From VRUE01 sp036265675 (lineage in GTDB: Bacteria > Actinomycetota > Thermoleophilia > Solirubrobacterales > 70-9), in NCBI GenBank assembly GCA_036265675.1, contig DATAOP010000049.1, positions 122,418-186,417 of the forward strand: 64,000 bases of DNA, read 5' to 3'. Below, piece after piece: positions 1 to 9,900 of this stretch; position 1 is the stretch's first letter, and each line of letters begins with the position of its first letter. Position numbers and translations under genes: made by a program. The notes under the pieces are model-generated. The model had not been told where the DNA came from, ran no database searches, and saw nothing but the letters and a program-made list of their open reading frames with translations.

Positions 1-1570
1 ACGGGTTCTCCGCCCCGTGCGTCGGCGTCGCCGGATTGTCTGGCTGGGCGAGGTAGATGTCACCCGCGAGCTCGTCTTTGAAAAGCGGTGTTTTGACGGT
101 GAGCGCGCCGATCTTCGCGGAAGCCGGGCAGCCCTGCCCCTGTACGGTCAGAGCGCCCTCCGCGGCGAACTGTGACGGGGTGCAGACGCCGAGCCCGGCA
201 CCCACCGATGGGTTGACGGTCGTGCCCTGCGGCAGCTTGACCACAACCGTGCGGGGCGGTGAGGGATTGGTTAGGTCCGGACGCGTCAGGCGGTCGTGAT
301 TGATGTTGAGCCTGAACACATATCCGCTTGGAGAGGACGCTTTCGTGCTGTCGAGGTGCCCGACCATTTCCGGTTCGAATTGCAGGTGGGAGCAGGTCAT
401 TTCGGCCGGCTGCCCGCCCGACGTGCGGTTGGTGGCGGTGGCGCTCGCAGGCGAGGCTCCCTTCTGCCATGAGTCGGCGGTCAGGTCGAAGCTGAGCGCT
501 CCCGAGCAGAGCGACTGCAGGCTGAGGTAGGCACGCGGTTTGAATTCCTTCGGCTCGCCGAGCCAGCATTTCGCCCACGGGAAGATCGGTTCGGCCTCGT
601 TGAGGCAGTTGCCGCGCTCGGCGTTGTGGGACGCCCCCCAGGGGGTCCCCCAGAGGTTCAGATCGAACGTCGAGAGGTCCAGCACCTGCGGAATGTTCTT
701 CGCCTCCAGCAGGAGCGAGTAGCTGCCGTCGGAGTTTGCATTGAGCTGGACGTTCATGACCACCGGTGAGCCGAACGGAGAGAACCCGAGCTGGGCCAGC
801 GTGCCTGGCGCCGGATCCAGGTTGAAGAGGCCGAACGTCCTTTCGCCTTCGCTTGTGAGCACGCCGACGGTGCCCACCTGGCTCGCAGCGGGGCAGTCCT
901 CCCCGGAGCGGCTCTGTTCGAATGGGGAGATGCGGGGCGTGTGGAACAACGTGCGCGAGCATGCCGGTGTCACGCTCGGGTTGAGAATCAGCCCGGTCGG
1001 CATGTTGATTCGCAGGTCGCGGAGGTCGCCGTCGGGAAAGACGACCCCGGGCTGCCCTTCGAATTCCCCGCCGGGCCTGACCCCGACACCGAAGGTCAGC
1101 TCATATGGATGGGTGCCCGCCGCGGTTGCCGGTTCGCCGCCGTCTGCCCAGACGGCTGCGGAGAACCCTTCGGTTCCCGGGCGCAGGCCAAAGCCGGCAG
1201 TCGTCTCGAAGCTCGCGATGCCGCCGTTGGTTGTACCCGACGAATTCGTCGCCACCAGCCGGAAGTAGTAGGTCGTGTTGGGAGTGAGGCCACTGATGGC
1301 CGCACGGGCCGATTCGTCGCCGGAACCCGATCCTGCGTCCGTCGCGGCCGTCTTCGCCGCCCCGGCGAGGCTGGCGCTCGTGCCGTATTCGAAGCGGTAG
1401 GTGGTGGCGATCCCCTGAGGGTTGACGCTGCCGTCGAGCACCGCGGATACGCCCTGAATATCGGTGGCGGACACCGGCCCCAGCGTCGGCGCCGCGGCGC
1501 TGGCCGAGGACGCAGCGACGGTCAGCGCCGCGATCACCGCGGATGCCATGAGGACAACTCGGCGGATCAT
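1..1570 (-). CDS. Giant secreted type-A exoprotein, N-terminal part (cut by left edge)
   Basis: Partial gene: 523 codons are visible and the C-terminus lies outside the window. The ATG at 1570 overlaps the stop of the upstream gene (ATGA), so translation is coupled. Residues 1-26 form a signal peptide (Arg-Arg, hydrophobic stretch, ending in Ala-rich SASA). Residues about 27-115 resemble the fibronectin-III-like module SVNPQG...TYRFEYGT...ATNSSGT. The family core follows: a LPxGLxxNPxxxPxCS segment, CPAASQVGTV, and later a second CPASAKIG segment. It belongs to the same family as the genes at 3520-6942, 25593-28601 and 33526-36354, and is the only visible one of the four with the fibronectin-like module in front. 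Function is unknown; a cell-surface or extracellular structural role is inferred from the signal peptide and all-beta repeats. Confidence 0.85.
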   Translation of the reverse strand, partial: MIRRVVLMASAVIAALTVAASSASAAAPTLGPVSATDIQGVSAVLDGSVNPQGIATTYRFEYGTSASLAGAAKTAATDAGSGSGDESARAAISGLTPNTTYYFRLVATNSSGTTNGGIASFETTAGFGLRPGTEGFSAAVWADGGEPATAAGTHPYELTFGVGVRPGGEFEGQPGVVFPDGDLRDLRINMPTGLILNPSVTPACSRTLFHTPRISPFEQSRSGEDCPAASQVGTVGVLTSEGERTFGLFNLDPAPGTLAQLGFSPFGSPVVMNVQLNANSDGSYSLLLEAKNIPQVLDLSTFDLNLWGTPWGASHNAERGNCLNEAEPIFPWAKCWLGEPKEFKPRAYLSLQSLCSGALSFDLTADSWQKGASPASATATNRTSGGQPAEMTCSHLQFEPEMVGHLDSTKASSPSGYVFRLNINHDRLTRPDLTNPSPPRTVVVKLPQGTTVNPSVGAGLGVCTPSQFAAEGALTVQGQGCPASAKIGALTVKTPLFKDELAGDIYLAQPDNPATPTHGAENP

Positions 1571-3519
1571 CGGCCGTTCCTTCCCTTGCTGTTGTGCCCA
1601 CGGCCGTGCCTGCGCCGATGGTGTTTGCCTCGTCTCACGCAGATGGCCCTGCGCTTCACATATCCCTTTCGGCAGTACTTGTGGTAATCGACGGCCGGGT
1701 TACCGGCACCGGGAACCAGAGTCGCGAGCGTCGGGTTCCTAGGGACCGGCGGCAGGAGCTGGCAGGCATCGCCTTCGCATGGGATCGGCGGGATCGGTTC
1801 GACGAAGCCGCCGCCCACCCGCACGTCGTACAGGTCCTGCGACCCAGGGTCCGTGTGGACCAGACTGGCGCTGGTGAGGATGTACGCATCGCTGCCGTCC
1901 GCCGAGGCATCGGCGAACGACGCACCCTCCGGAAGGGAGCCGTTGGAGAGGATCGAAATGCATCCTTCCGCCTGCGAGCAGGTCCCTTCCCCCGCCGCCT
2001 CCCACTCGTAGACGTCGTCCACGCCTTCGTCCGTCGTCGGGTTCGCGTTACTGTCACTTTTCGAGAGCGCGTCGGCCGAGGTGTAGAACACCCGTCTTCC
2101 GTTCGCTGAGAGAACCCGCGGCTTGTAGATGTCCGTCGAGCCCGGCGCCGTGCCATTCGGAACCGAGCCGGGGATCGTCGCGGGCCCGACGGGCTGTTCG
2201 GAGCTCGGATTGCAGGATGCGCAGACGAGGCCGCCGCCCGTGGCATCGAAGAGAAAGACCTCGGAGTCCGGCAAACCGGTGTTCTGGTCGGTGTTGTCGT
2301 ACCCGGTCAACTGTTCCTCGGATACGAAGACCAGCCTCGTCCCGTCCGCGCTGACCCGCGCCGCTCCTGTGGCGGGGGGATAGGTGCTCGAGTCGGCCGC
2401 TTCCGATCCCGAGGCCACCGCGGTGACGGCCCCCGCCCAGCGCTCCAGCGCCGAGCCGTCCTGGAAGTAGGCGACCTCGCCGTCCGCCGACGTGCCGAGG
2501 ACCCCGACCACCCCGCCGCCGGGCGTAAGGTCGGTGCTCGTGCCTTCAACGTAGCGCCAGAGGTGCCCACCCTTCGTGTAAAACGCGACCGATCCGTCGG
2601 CCGAGGCTGTCTGGAAGACACCCCCGCCGCCGGCGGCCAGGTCGACCTGCGTGCTGGAGGTCCCTTCGAAGAGGTAGAGGTTGTCGTTGTTCGTGTCCGT
2701 CCAGTAGACGCCTGAGCCGCCTTTCGCTACCGCTCCGGATGGTGCCGCGAGCACGGCGCCCGGCGCGCCGTTGATCAGGGTGAGCCCCCCACCCTGGGTC
2801 CACTCATAGAGATTCGCCTTGCCCGCGCCGCAGCCGTCGACGGCATCGGCCGTGAGTCTCGAGCAGGTCGAGAGGACGACCGTTTTCAGATCTGGAGAAG
2901 CCCCGGCCAGGCGGACGTCGAACGTGTCGGGGTCCAGACCGAGTCCCGCGATGTCGGAGGCTTCGATCAGCGCTTCGAACCTGCCCCCTTCGCGCAGGTA
3001 GTAGTCCTGGTACCCGGAGGGCGCGTTGGTTCCGGCCAGCGGCGGGTTCGAGACGGCGCAACCGCTCGCTTCACCGCGGCAGTGCTTTCCGTTGAACAGA
3101 AGCGCACGGGCCAGGTCGGGCGAGAAGATCTGGTAGGGCACGCCCTGGTCTGAGAAGTCGTAACTGCCGGAGACGGTCGGTGCCGTGAGGTTTTGAGTAG
3201 TCCAGCTTTCCCCGACGCGCGAGCCGAGGTACTGGCTCGCAACCGGGGCTCCCGCCGCGTCCGAGCCGAAGGAGGTGGCGGAGTCATAGGTGACGGCTCC
3301 TCCCCCGAGCGCGGCCTGCATGACGCCGCCGCCGGCAACACCTCCGGGAGGATCGACCTGCCCACCGTTTTTGTCGACCGGCGAGACCATCTCCCAGCCT
3401 CTTTCATCGGGGAGGGCCGCCCGAGCGAAGCTCGCGCCGAGCAGGCCGATCAGGCCGATCGCGATCGCCATGGCACCGAGAAACCGCCAGCTATGCATGC
3501 GGATCAGCGAACTGGCCAC
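1567..3519 (-). CDS. Secreted type-B beta-propeller exoprotein with basic Cys-pair tail
   Basis: 650 residues, GTG start directly abutting the TAA stop of the upstream gene (TAAGTG). A second possible start is Met8. Signal peptide about residues 1-34. The mature N-terminus carries LPDERGWEMVSP, a variant of the DCRAYELVSP motif of the paralogues. Repeated blades of the form SADGxxVxFxT suggest a TolB/WD40-like beta-propeller. CASC at 433-436 is followed by a DGRRVFYTSADAL...DVYEW blade shared with paralogues. The end has a Cys616/Cys627 pair flanked by Arg/Lys and a 20-residue His/Arg/Lys tail. It is the shortest type-B protein of the window, with no NHL or Ig insertion, so it shows the minimal core. 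The basic tail may bind anionic wall polymer (inference). No enzyme motif is visible. Confidence 0.85.
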   Translation of the reverse strand: MASSLIRMHSWRFLGAMAIAIGLIGLLGASFARAALPDERGWEMVSPVDKNGGQVDPPGGVAGGGVMQAALGGGAVTYDSATSFGSDAAGAPVASQYLGSRVGESWTTQNLTAPTVSGSYDFSDQGVPYQIFSPDLARALLFNGKHCRGEASGCAVSNPPLAGTNAPSGYQDYYLREGGRFEALIEASDIAGLGLDPDTFDVRLAGASPDLKTVVLSTCSRLTADAVDGCGAGKANLYEWTQGGGLTLINGAPGAVLAAPSGAVAKGGSGVYWTDTNNDNLYLFEGTSSTQVDLAAGGGGVFQTASADGSVAFYTKGGHLWRYVEGTSTDLTPGGGVVGVLGTSADGEVAYFQDGSALERWAGAVTAVASGSEAADSSTYPPATGAARVSADGTRLVFVSEEQLTGYDNTDQNTGLPDSEVFLFDATGGGLVCASCNPSSEQPVGPATIPGSVPNGTAPGSTDIYKPRVLSANGRRVFYTSADALSKSDSNANPTTDEGVDDVYEWEAAGEGTCSQAEGCISILSNGSLPEGASFADASADGSDAYILTSASLVHTDPGSQDLYDVRVGGGFVEPIPPIPCEGDACQLLPPVPRNPTLATLVPGAGNPAVDYHKYCRKGYVKRRAICVRRGKHHRRRHGRGHNSKGRNGR

Positions 3520-6500
3520 TTAGTGCTTCCCCTTGCCATGACACGCGGCGACGACCGTCGGGGCGGACCCATACCGGCGTCCGTTGTGGCCGGTGAACAA
3601 CGCACTCGCCCGGTATCGCTGGGCGCAGATGTTCGTCTTGTTCTGCAGCAGCCCCTTGTTGCCGCCTTTCATACGGAGGACCACCTTCGACAGCGGAGCG
3701 TCAGGGATGAATTCGAAGGTGTTGCGCAGGCGTCCCTTGAAACTGTCAGTCCGGCCGGAGGCTTCGAGCCTGATCGGCTGGCTCGCCGGGCCGCGCAGGT
3801 CGGTGACCAGATCGGGGAGCTCGTGGCTGGACGAGCGCAGGTACACGTTGCCCGTGAGCGGAGTGTCGAGTAGCGGCGTCGTCGCACTGACGGTGCCGTA
3901 GACCGAGGCGGGCGGGCACTGATCCGCCGCCCACTGAACCCGTGTGCAGACCGTTCCGATGTGCGCCTGGTCCAAGAGCTCGGAACGGGGGAAGGTGACC
4001 GAGAGGCCCGAGATGTTGGCGTCGCCGCCCCGCGGGCGCAGAATCACGGTCAGGGCCGGGTGCCCGGAGCGTGCCGTGCTGCCCTTCAATCGGAGCGAGA
4101 TTTTCGGTTTGAACCCGAGTCCGGCGCACTCGCCGATCTGGAAGCGGTCGGCTGCATGGGTGACCACTCCGCCCGCGCTTTCGATCGCCGCCGTAACTGC
4201 CTTCGGCTTGCAGCTCGTCGGATTGAGTGCGAACGCTTCGCGATCGAGGTTGATGCGCAGGTCGCGCAGGTCGAAGGGCACGCCCTGGAGCATCGTCGGG
4301 ATCGGATCGGAGACCACCTGGACCTGAGCGGTAACAGGGTCGAGCCGCACCGGCACGCGAATCACCTCGTTGCCGAGGTCGATCGGCCCGGCGACGGCGG
4401 GAACGAGGACCACGATGCTCAGCGGGGCTCCTTTGTACGGGCCCGCGAGGTAGACCTTCCCCGTGTTGACGTAGAACGGCGAACCCGAGCCGGTGCCCGC
4501 GTTGACCGTTCCGATCTGCGACGCCGCCGGGCAGCTCGGCGCTGCAAGCTCCGCCGCGCCGGTGCCGGTGGCCGTCGGAACTGCGGACAATGCCGCATCG
4601 GGGCAGTACGGCACGCCTGCGAGTTTCGCCGAGAGACCGGTCGGGAGGTTCACGGCGAGGCCGGTCAGCGGCGCCGAGCCGGCGTTGCGGGTGACGCGGG
4701 TGACGAAGGTCGTGAACGCGCCCGCGAGCGGGTTGCTGGAGCCGGCACTGAAGCTCGGCGCGGATTCGTGTTCGCAGTTCTGGTCGAGTTTGAACTTCGA
4801 GACACCCGTCACCGGGGCGGTTCCCGACCAGGGGAACAGTTTGTAGGTGCTCTGGTAGCTGCCGCATTTCGAAGCGGTGGTCAACAGGCCGCGGTTTCCC
4901 GACTTGAAGCGCAGCGTGAGTTCGCTGAACGGCTGCTCCGGGCTGTCGCCGAAGGTTGTGACTATCTGCCCGCTGACGGGGTCGATGTCGATCTTGGCCG
5001 GCGTCTTGATGATCGCTCCATCGCCCTTGGCCACCAGGTAGCCGGCGAAGGTCGAGTTGAACGGATTGTCCGCCTGCTTGGCGAGGAAGAAGTCGGCGTG
5101 GAGCGGATCCCTGAGGAGGGGTGTGACGATTTCGCCGCTGGCGATCTTCGATGATTCCGGACAGGCCTCCTCGGCGCCGTTGAAGCGCAGCGTGCCACCC
5201 TCCTGGACGACGTGTGTCGCCGGTCCGGACCCGCCATCGGCAAGCACGTCGTTGGTGAAGGACGGTTCGTATTCTTTGTAGCCGAAGCCGCCGAAGGGGT
5301 TTGCCAGTGCACTCGTGTCGGCCGTGATCGATGGGACGTCGACGCCGTCGAGGCTGCCGGTGAAGACAACCCGGAAAACGTGCCCGGGCGCTGCGAAGCC
5401 ACCACCCGCGACAGTCGGACCCCCCGTCAACCGGATCTGGCCGCTGCCGATGCCGGGCAGCGCTTCCAGCGCGGTGGCGACTTCGGACGCATCCGCGGTT
5501 GACGGAAGCGCAGCGGTTTCCTCCCCTTCGAAGGAGAGGGTGTAGGTCCCGCCGAACGGCGCATTGATGTCGAGCCTCTGTGCCTCGGTCTGGACGCCGG
5601 TGATCGTCGGCACGTCCTTGGCCCTGTAGGCCCCGCCGAAGTCGACGGTCCAGGGGCCGCCTCTGCGGCCGCTCACGGTGATGTCCCCCGGTGCGATGTT
5701 CGGCAGCCCCTCGAGGGCGGCCTTCACCTCGGCCGCGGTTGCGTAGTCGGGGAGCCTCGACGTGGTCTGTCCGCCGAAGGAGAGCGCGATCGGCGCGCTG
5801 TGGCCTTTCCAGTCGACGATCTGCTCCTCGTTGCGGTCGACGCCCACCTCTTCTTCGCTGCAGCTGCCGAGACCGTCCGCTGACGAGGCATTGAGGTAAA
5901 AGCCCTTCGGCAGGGTGAATACCGCCGTCTTCAGGTCCGCAGTGGCCCTCGCTTTCGGGTTGCGCCATCCCGGCTGCGGGATTTCCATGTGAACTTCGAG
6001 GCCGCTGGCGGCGCCGGCGCTTCGGGTCGACGGTTTTGCCGAGAGCGTTGGTTCGAACGGAACCGCTTGGCAGTCGGTGATTTCGCCCAGGGGGGTCGTG
6101 TCGAAGACCCAGCCTTCGAGCCGTTCGTAGCTGATCGCCTGGGTCGAGACTTCCTTCGGCCCGCAGCTCGTCGGGTTGGACATGAAGGGCGTCGGAGGCA
6201 GACCGCTGGGTTTGGGCCCGTGGCAGGGCGCGCCGCAGCTGAGCGCTTCCGCCCAGCTGAAGCGTTCATTGTCGTGAGACGGATCGGTCGGGTCGCCCCA
6301 GAAGTGGGTGTCCACCCCGACGATCGAGATCGGCTCCGGCGCGTTCACCGAGGTCGCTGTGAGCGAGTAGCCGCGCTTCGGGTCGAGGCGAACGTCGATG
6401 AAGACCGGGAAGAAGATCGCAATGAAGCCGAAGCGGGCGACTATGTGGGTGTCGCCGCCCGGTGCTTCCAGGTTGTACAGGGGCTCTTTGGCCAGACCCA

Positions 6501-6942
6501 CCGGGAAGGTGACGCCGCCGGGCTGCGCAACCCCGGGGCTGACCCAGCCCACCTGACTGTCCGGAGGGCAGAATTCCGTTTCGGAATTTCCTTCGATGAC
6601 GAGCTGTTCGACGAAGGTGGCGGCACTGCAGGTGGGAAACGTGGTCGGGTTGCCGACGAGGCCGGCGGGGAGTTCGCTTTTGACATCCCGGACGTTCGCG
6701 AATGGAACTTCCACACACTCCGGGTAGTACGGACACGACGCCAGACGGCTGGGATCGCCTTCGAGTTCGAAGAGGGTGTCGAAATCTGAATGCGCGGCCG
6801 CCTGATGATTCGTGAGGTAGGAGGTCGTGGGCTGGTTCAAATAAAATTCGTCGGGTTGTTCGCCGGCCTGCGCGGAGGCGGCGACGAGCGCGGTGCTGAC
6901 CAGCGCCAGCGCCGTCGCCAAGACCCACTTGCGCGCTCTCAT
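3520..6942 (-). CDS. Giant secreted type-A exoprotein with two inserted ~90-residue repeats
   Basis: 1140 residues. ATG at 6942 is preceded by AGGAAG and overlaps the upstream stop by ATGA. Signal peptide residues 1-26 (AQA^GE). The segment LPAGLVGNPTTFPTCS...CPPDSQVG at about 91-131 is the family hallmark. Two tandem copies of a repeat (LSFxGxTT...AEVxxALExLP...ITVxG...GPxxVxFxG...DVPxIT) occupy about 385-560; a related copy lies in the 40468-44256 protein. The second half has the most conserved family part: PYCPDAALS, CPAASQIGTV, VYLAGPYKGAPLS, VDPVTAQVQVVSDPIPT, ALNPTSCKP, PLLDTPLTGNVYLRSSSHELPDLV. The C-terminus has GGNKGLLQNKTNIC...TGHNGRR...C. No catalytic motif is recognised; an extracellular structural or adhesive role is inferred. 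Confidence 0.88.
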   Translation of the reverse strand: MRARKWVLATALALVSTALVAASAQAGEQPDEFYLNQPTTSYLTNHQAAAHSDFDTLFELEGDPSRLASCPYYPECVEVPFANVRDVKSELPAGLVGNPTTFPTCSAATFVEQLVIEGNSETEFCPPDSQVGWVSPGVAQPGGVTFPVGLAKEPLYNLEAPGGDTHIVARFGFIAIFFPVFIDVRLDPKRGYSLTATSVNAPEPISIVGVDTHFWGDPTDPSHDNERFSWAEALSCGAPCHGPKPSGLPPTPFMSNPTSCGPKEVSTQAISYERLEGWVFDTTPLGEITDCQAVPFEPTLSAKPSTRSAGAASGLEVHMEIPQPGWRNPKARATADLKTAVFTLPKGFYLNASSADGLGSCSEEEVGVDRNEEQIVDWKGHSAPIALSFGGQTTSRLPDYATAAEVKAALEGLPNIAPGDITVSGRRGGPWTVDFGGAYRAKDVPTITGVQTEAQRLDINAPFGGTYTLSFEGEETAALPSTADASEVATALEALPGIGSGQIRLTGGPTVAGGGFAAPGHVFRVVFTGSLDGVDVPSITADTSALANPFGGFGYKEYEPSFTNDVLADGGSGPATHVVQEGGTLRFNGAEEACPESSKIASGEIVTPLLRDPLHADFFLAKQADNPFNSTFAGYLVAKGDGAIIKTPAKIDIDPVSGQIVTTFGDSPEQPFSELTLRFKSGNRGLLTTASKCGSYQSTYKLFPWSGTAPVTGVSKFKLDQNCEHESAPSFSAGSSNPLAGAFTTFVTRVTRNAGSAPLTGLAVNLPTGLSAKLAGVPYCPDAALSAVPTATGTGAAELAAPSCPAASQIGTVNAGTGSGSPFYVNTGKVYLAGPYKGAPLSIVVLVPAVAGPIDLGNEVIRVPVRLDPVTAQVQVVSDPIPTMLQGVPFDLRDLRINLDREAFALNPTSCKPKAVTAAIESAGGVVTHAADRFQIGECAGLGFKPKISLRLKGSTARSGHPALTVILRPRGGDANISGLSVTFPRSELLDQAHIGTVCTRVQWAADQCPPASVYGTVSATTPLLDTPLTGNVYLRSSSHELPDLVTDLRGPASQPIRLEASGRTDSFKGRLRNTFEFIPDAPLSKVVLRMKGGNKGLLQNKTNICAQRYRASALFTGHNGRRYGSAPTVVAACHGKGKH

Positions 6943-9900
6943 CTTCCTGCCCCCCCGGCACGATGGTTGCGTTGGTTCGGGTGGCGCCGTTTGTGTCGGT
7001 GATGTCTGTGGCGCCTATGCGGCGCGCACAGTTCTTTGCGCTGGCCTCTCACTCGGCGCAGCCCCTTGCCGCACCTGATCTTGCCGCTGAAGTCGCCGGC
7101 GCCGTTTATCGAGGAGCTCGAGAGCTGCGGTTCTTCGGGCGCGGCGCTCGCCTGGCCCTGACAGACGTCGTTGCTGCACGGCTCCGTAACCGTCGCTTCG
7201 GGTGGCGGGAAGCCGCCGTCCACACGAGCGTCGTAGAACCGGATCGTCGAGCCATTTTCGTCCTGCGGGAGAAGCTGCTGGCGGGTCGCGAAGAAGACGT
7301 TGGACCCGTTAGGGGTCACGCCCCACAGGGCGCTTTCGTTGAGGCTCTGGCCGGTTGAGATGAGCGCCACCCCGGCGCCCTTCTTCCAGCGATAGACGTC
7401 CTTCGTTTCGTTCTGATCGCGGGGAACGAGCCCTTCGCCGGTTTCGAAGAAGAGCTCTTCGCCGTTGTCGGTCAGGCTGTGGACGAGGATTAGTGCGTTG
7501 GTCGGTTCGACCTTCGCCAGCGCGTTCCTCGTGATGCTCTGAAGGCGTGCTTCTCCCGTCGCCGGGCCCCCACCCGCTCCACAGGAGACGCAGTGGAGTT
7601 CGTCGGTCCTGACGTCGTAGAGGTAGACCTCGTTGCACGGCTGCTTGCCTTTGTAGAACGTGCCGCAATCGTCGGCGTTCAACTCCGTGTTGTCGAAGCC
7701 GGGCGGCCGCGCACTCGACTCAAAAGCGAACGCCTCGCCATCGGGAGTCGATCGGCTGTGGTCCATCGCGTAGTAGATCGGCGGGGTGACGATGCTGCGG
7801 GTCCAGTTAGTGAGGCCCGCTTCTCCGTTTGCCCCGTAGTTGTCGAGATCGCGTGCGGCCACCGTGGCGATGTACTTGACGCTTCGGTCCGCGCGTGACC
7901 AGACGTAGAGGTTCGCTTTCCCGGCCTCCCCTTCACCGTTGTACTGGGAGGGCGAGGTGAAGAAGACGTGTGAGCCATCTTCGGACACGTTGACAAAATT
8001 GTTGTCGTTCGTGTCATGCGTGATCATCAGGATTTCACCGGTATCCAGATCCACCGTGTACAGATCTCCAGGGTTGTTGTGACAACAACCGACATACAGG
8101 TTCGTCGGGCGGTCGTTGTAGAACACGTAGCCGTTGAAGATGCCCGCATAGTTGTATTGCGGGGGGTTTTCCACGCTCGGCCAGCGTGCCTGCTGGTAGG
8201 TGGCGGGGGGCGGGCCGCCGGGGGGTGGGACGTACTTGGCTCCTTCTTTGGCGTTGAGGGCGATCGTGCTGCCGTCACCGTTGGTTGCGGTAACCCTGCA
8301 CTCGACGACGGTGTCCGCGTCGGAGGCGGCAATCGTGTAGTTGGATTCCGTCGCCCCGGGAATCTCGGCGCCGTCCCGCAGCCACTGGTAGCTGAACGTC
8401 GGTTCGCCGTTCCACGACCCGGGTTCGCAATGGATGCTGCCGCCGACCTGGATCGTTCCGTAGACGTTGCCGGCGTTGAGGAGTTCGGGCGGTTCGGGCC
8501 CGGCGGGCTGCGCGGGGCCGTAGACATCGATGTGGATGTGTTCCGGCGGTTCGCGCGAGACGAACACATTGTGCGTCGCGGCACTCACGGCGAGTCCGCG
8601 GCCCGCGTTGAATTGGGCCTTCGACACGAGCGCAGCGCTGGCTGCCCCCGAGGCGTCGTACGCCCGGAAGCTGTTTTCCTTCATCGCGTAGACGTAGCCG
8701 GTTGACGGATCCACAGATGCCGTGACCGCTTCCGAGGTGACTGAGTACTTGACTTCGCCGCTCGCGCTGTCCAGTTTGTAGAGTTCGCCAGAGTAGGGCA
8801 CCGCAAATATGTAGCCGGCGGTCGAGCCGGCGCCTGCCGCGAGTTGGTCGCACCCCCCCACACCCGTAAAGTTTGCGGTGTTGTCTCCATTCACCGGAGC
8901 GCTGCCCGATGGCACGTATTTGTGGATGCCGTTTTCCTCGCTGACATAGACGGCGCCCGTGGAGTCCACGGCGACACCACAGACTCCGCTGTAATTCGTC
9001 GAATTCCACTGGGTCAGGTCACCGAGGTGGGAACCGGTCGACGAGTAGATGTGGATTCGGCTCCCGGCGCTGGTCGAGCCTCCGCAGTACTGAGTGACAT
9101 AGATATTCCCATCCGTCGCCCCGCCGGAGTCGTCGACCGCCACCTCGAGCACATGGTTTTCGGTGCATTCGCCGGTGACCCCTTCGAGCACGTTGGTGCC
9201 GAGGGCGGAGAAGTCATCGGGGCTCCCGTCGGCGTGATATCGCAGGACGCTCTGGGTTCCGGCGTCGATCACATAGAGGTCTCCACTCGACTGGTCGACC
9301 GCGAGTCCCAGATGGAAGGAGAAGGCCGGCTGTTCGGCGCTGCCGAAGGTTTCGAGGAGGTGATGGACGGGAGTCCCGGGCGGTCCTCCGGCAGCGACCA
9401 GGCGCTCGGATACGGCCCGCGTCGAGGCGGCCGCGTTCGTCGCCGTCACCGCGCACTGGAGCCCCTTGCCTTCATCTGCCACGACGACCGAATAGGTGCT
9501 CGAGGTCGCCCCGCCGATCGCTTCACCGTCGCGGATCCACTGGTATTCGAAGGTGGTGGGCGAATCGGTCCAGGTGGCGTTCGAGCATGAGAGTTCGTCC
9601 CCAACAGCCGGCGCGGTGCCGGGATTGGTGACATCGGAGATCGTCGGGTCGTCGGTGGCCGCCGCGATCGAGGGCGTCACCAGGATCGAGTTGTAGCTGT
9701 ACTGGAGCGCCTTACCTTCAGATGTGGTGGCCGTGACGCGGCACTGGACAGCGTTCCCGATGTCCGCTGCGATGGGCGTGTAGGCGCTTTCCGTCGCACC
9801 GCCGATCGGGGTCCCGTCGCGCAGCCATTCGTAGCTGATCGTCGCGGCGGGAGCTCCCTGAAGAGTCTTGACTCCGCCGGAGTTGCAGGTGAGGAGTTGG

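Noticed and set aside
3746..5968. 740-codon minus-strand frame
   Set aside because: Arg/Pro-rich shadow of the type-A exoprotein gene in another frame; no signal peptide or family motif.
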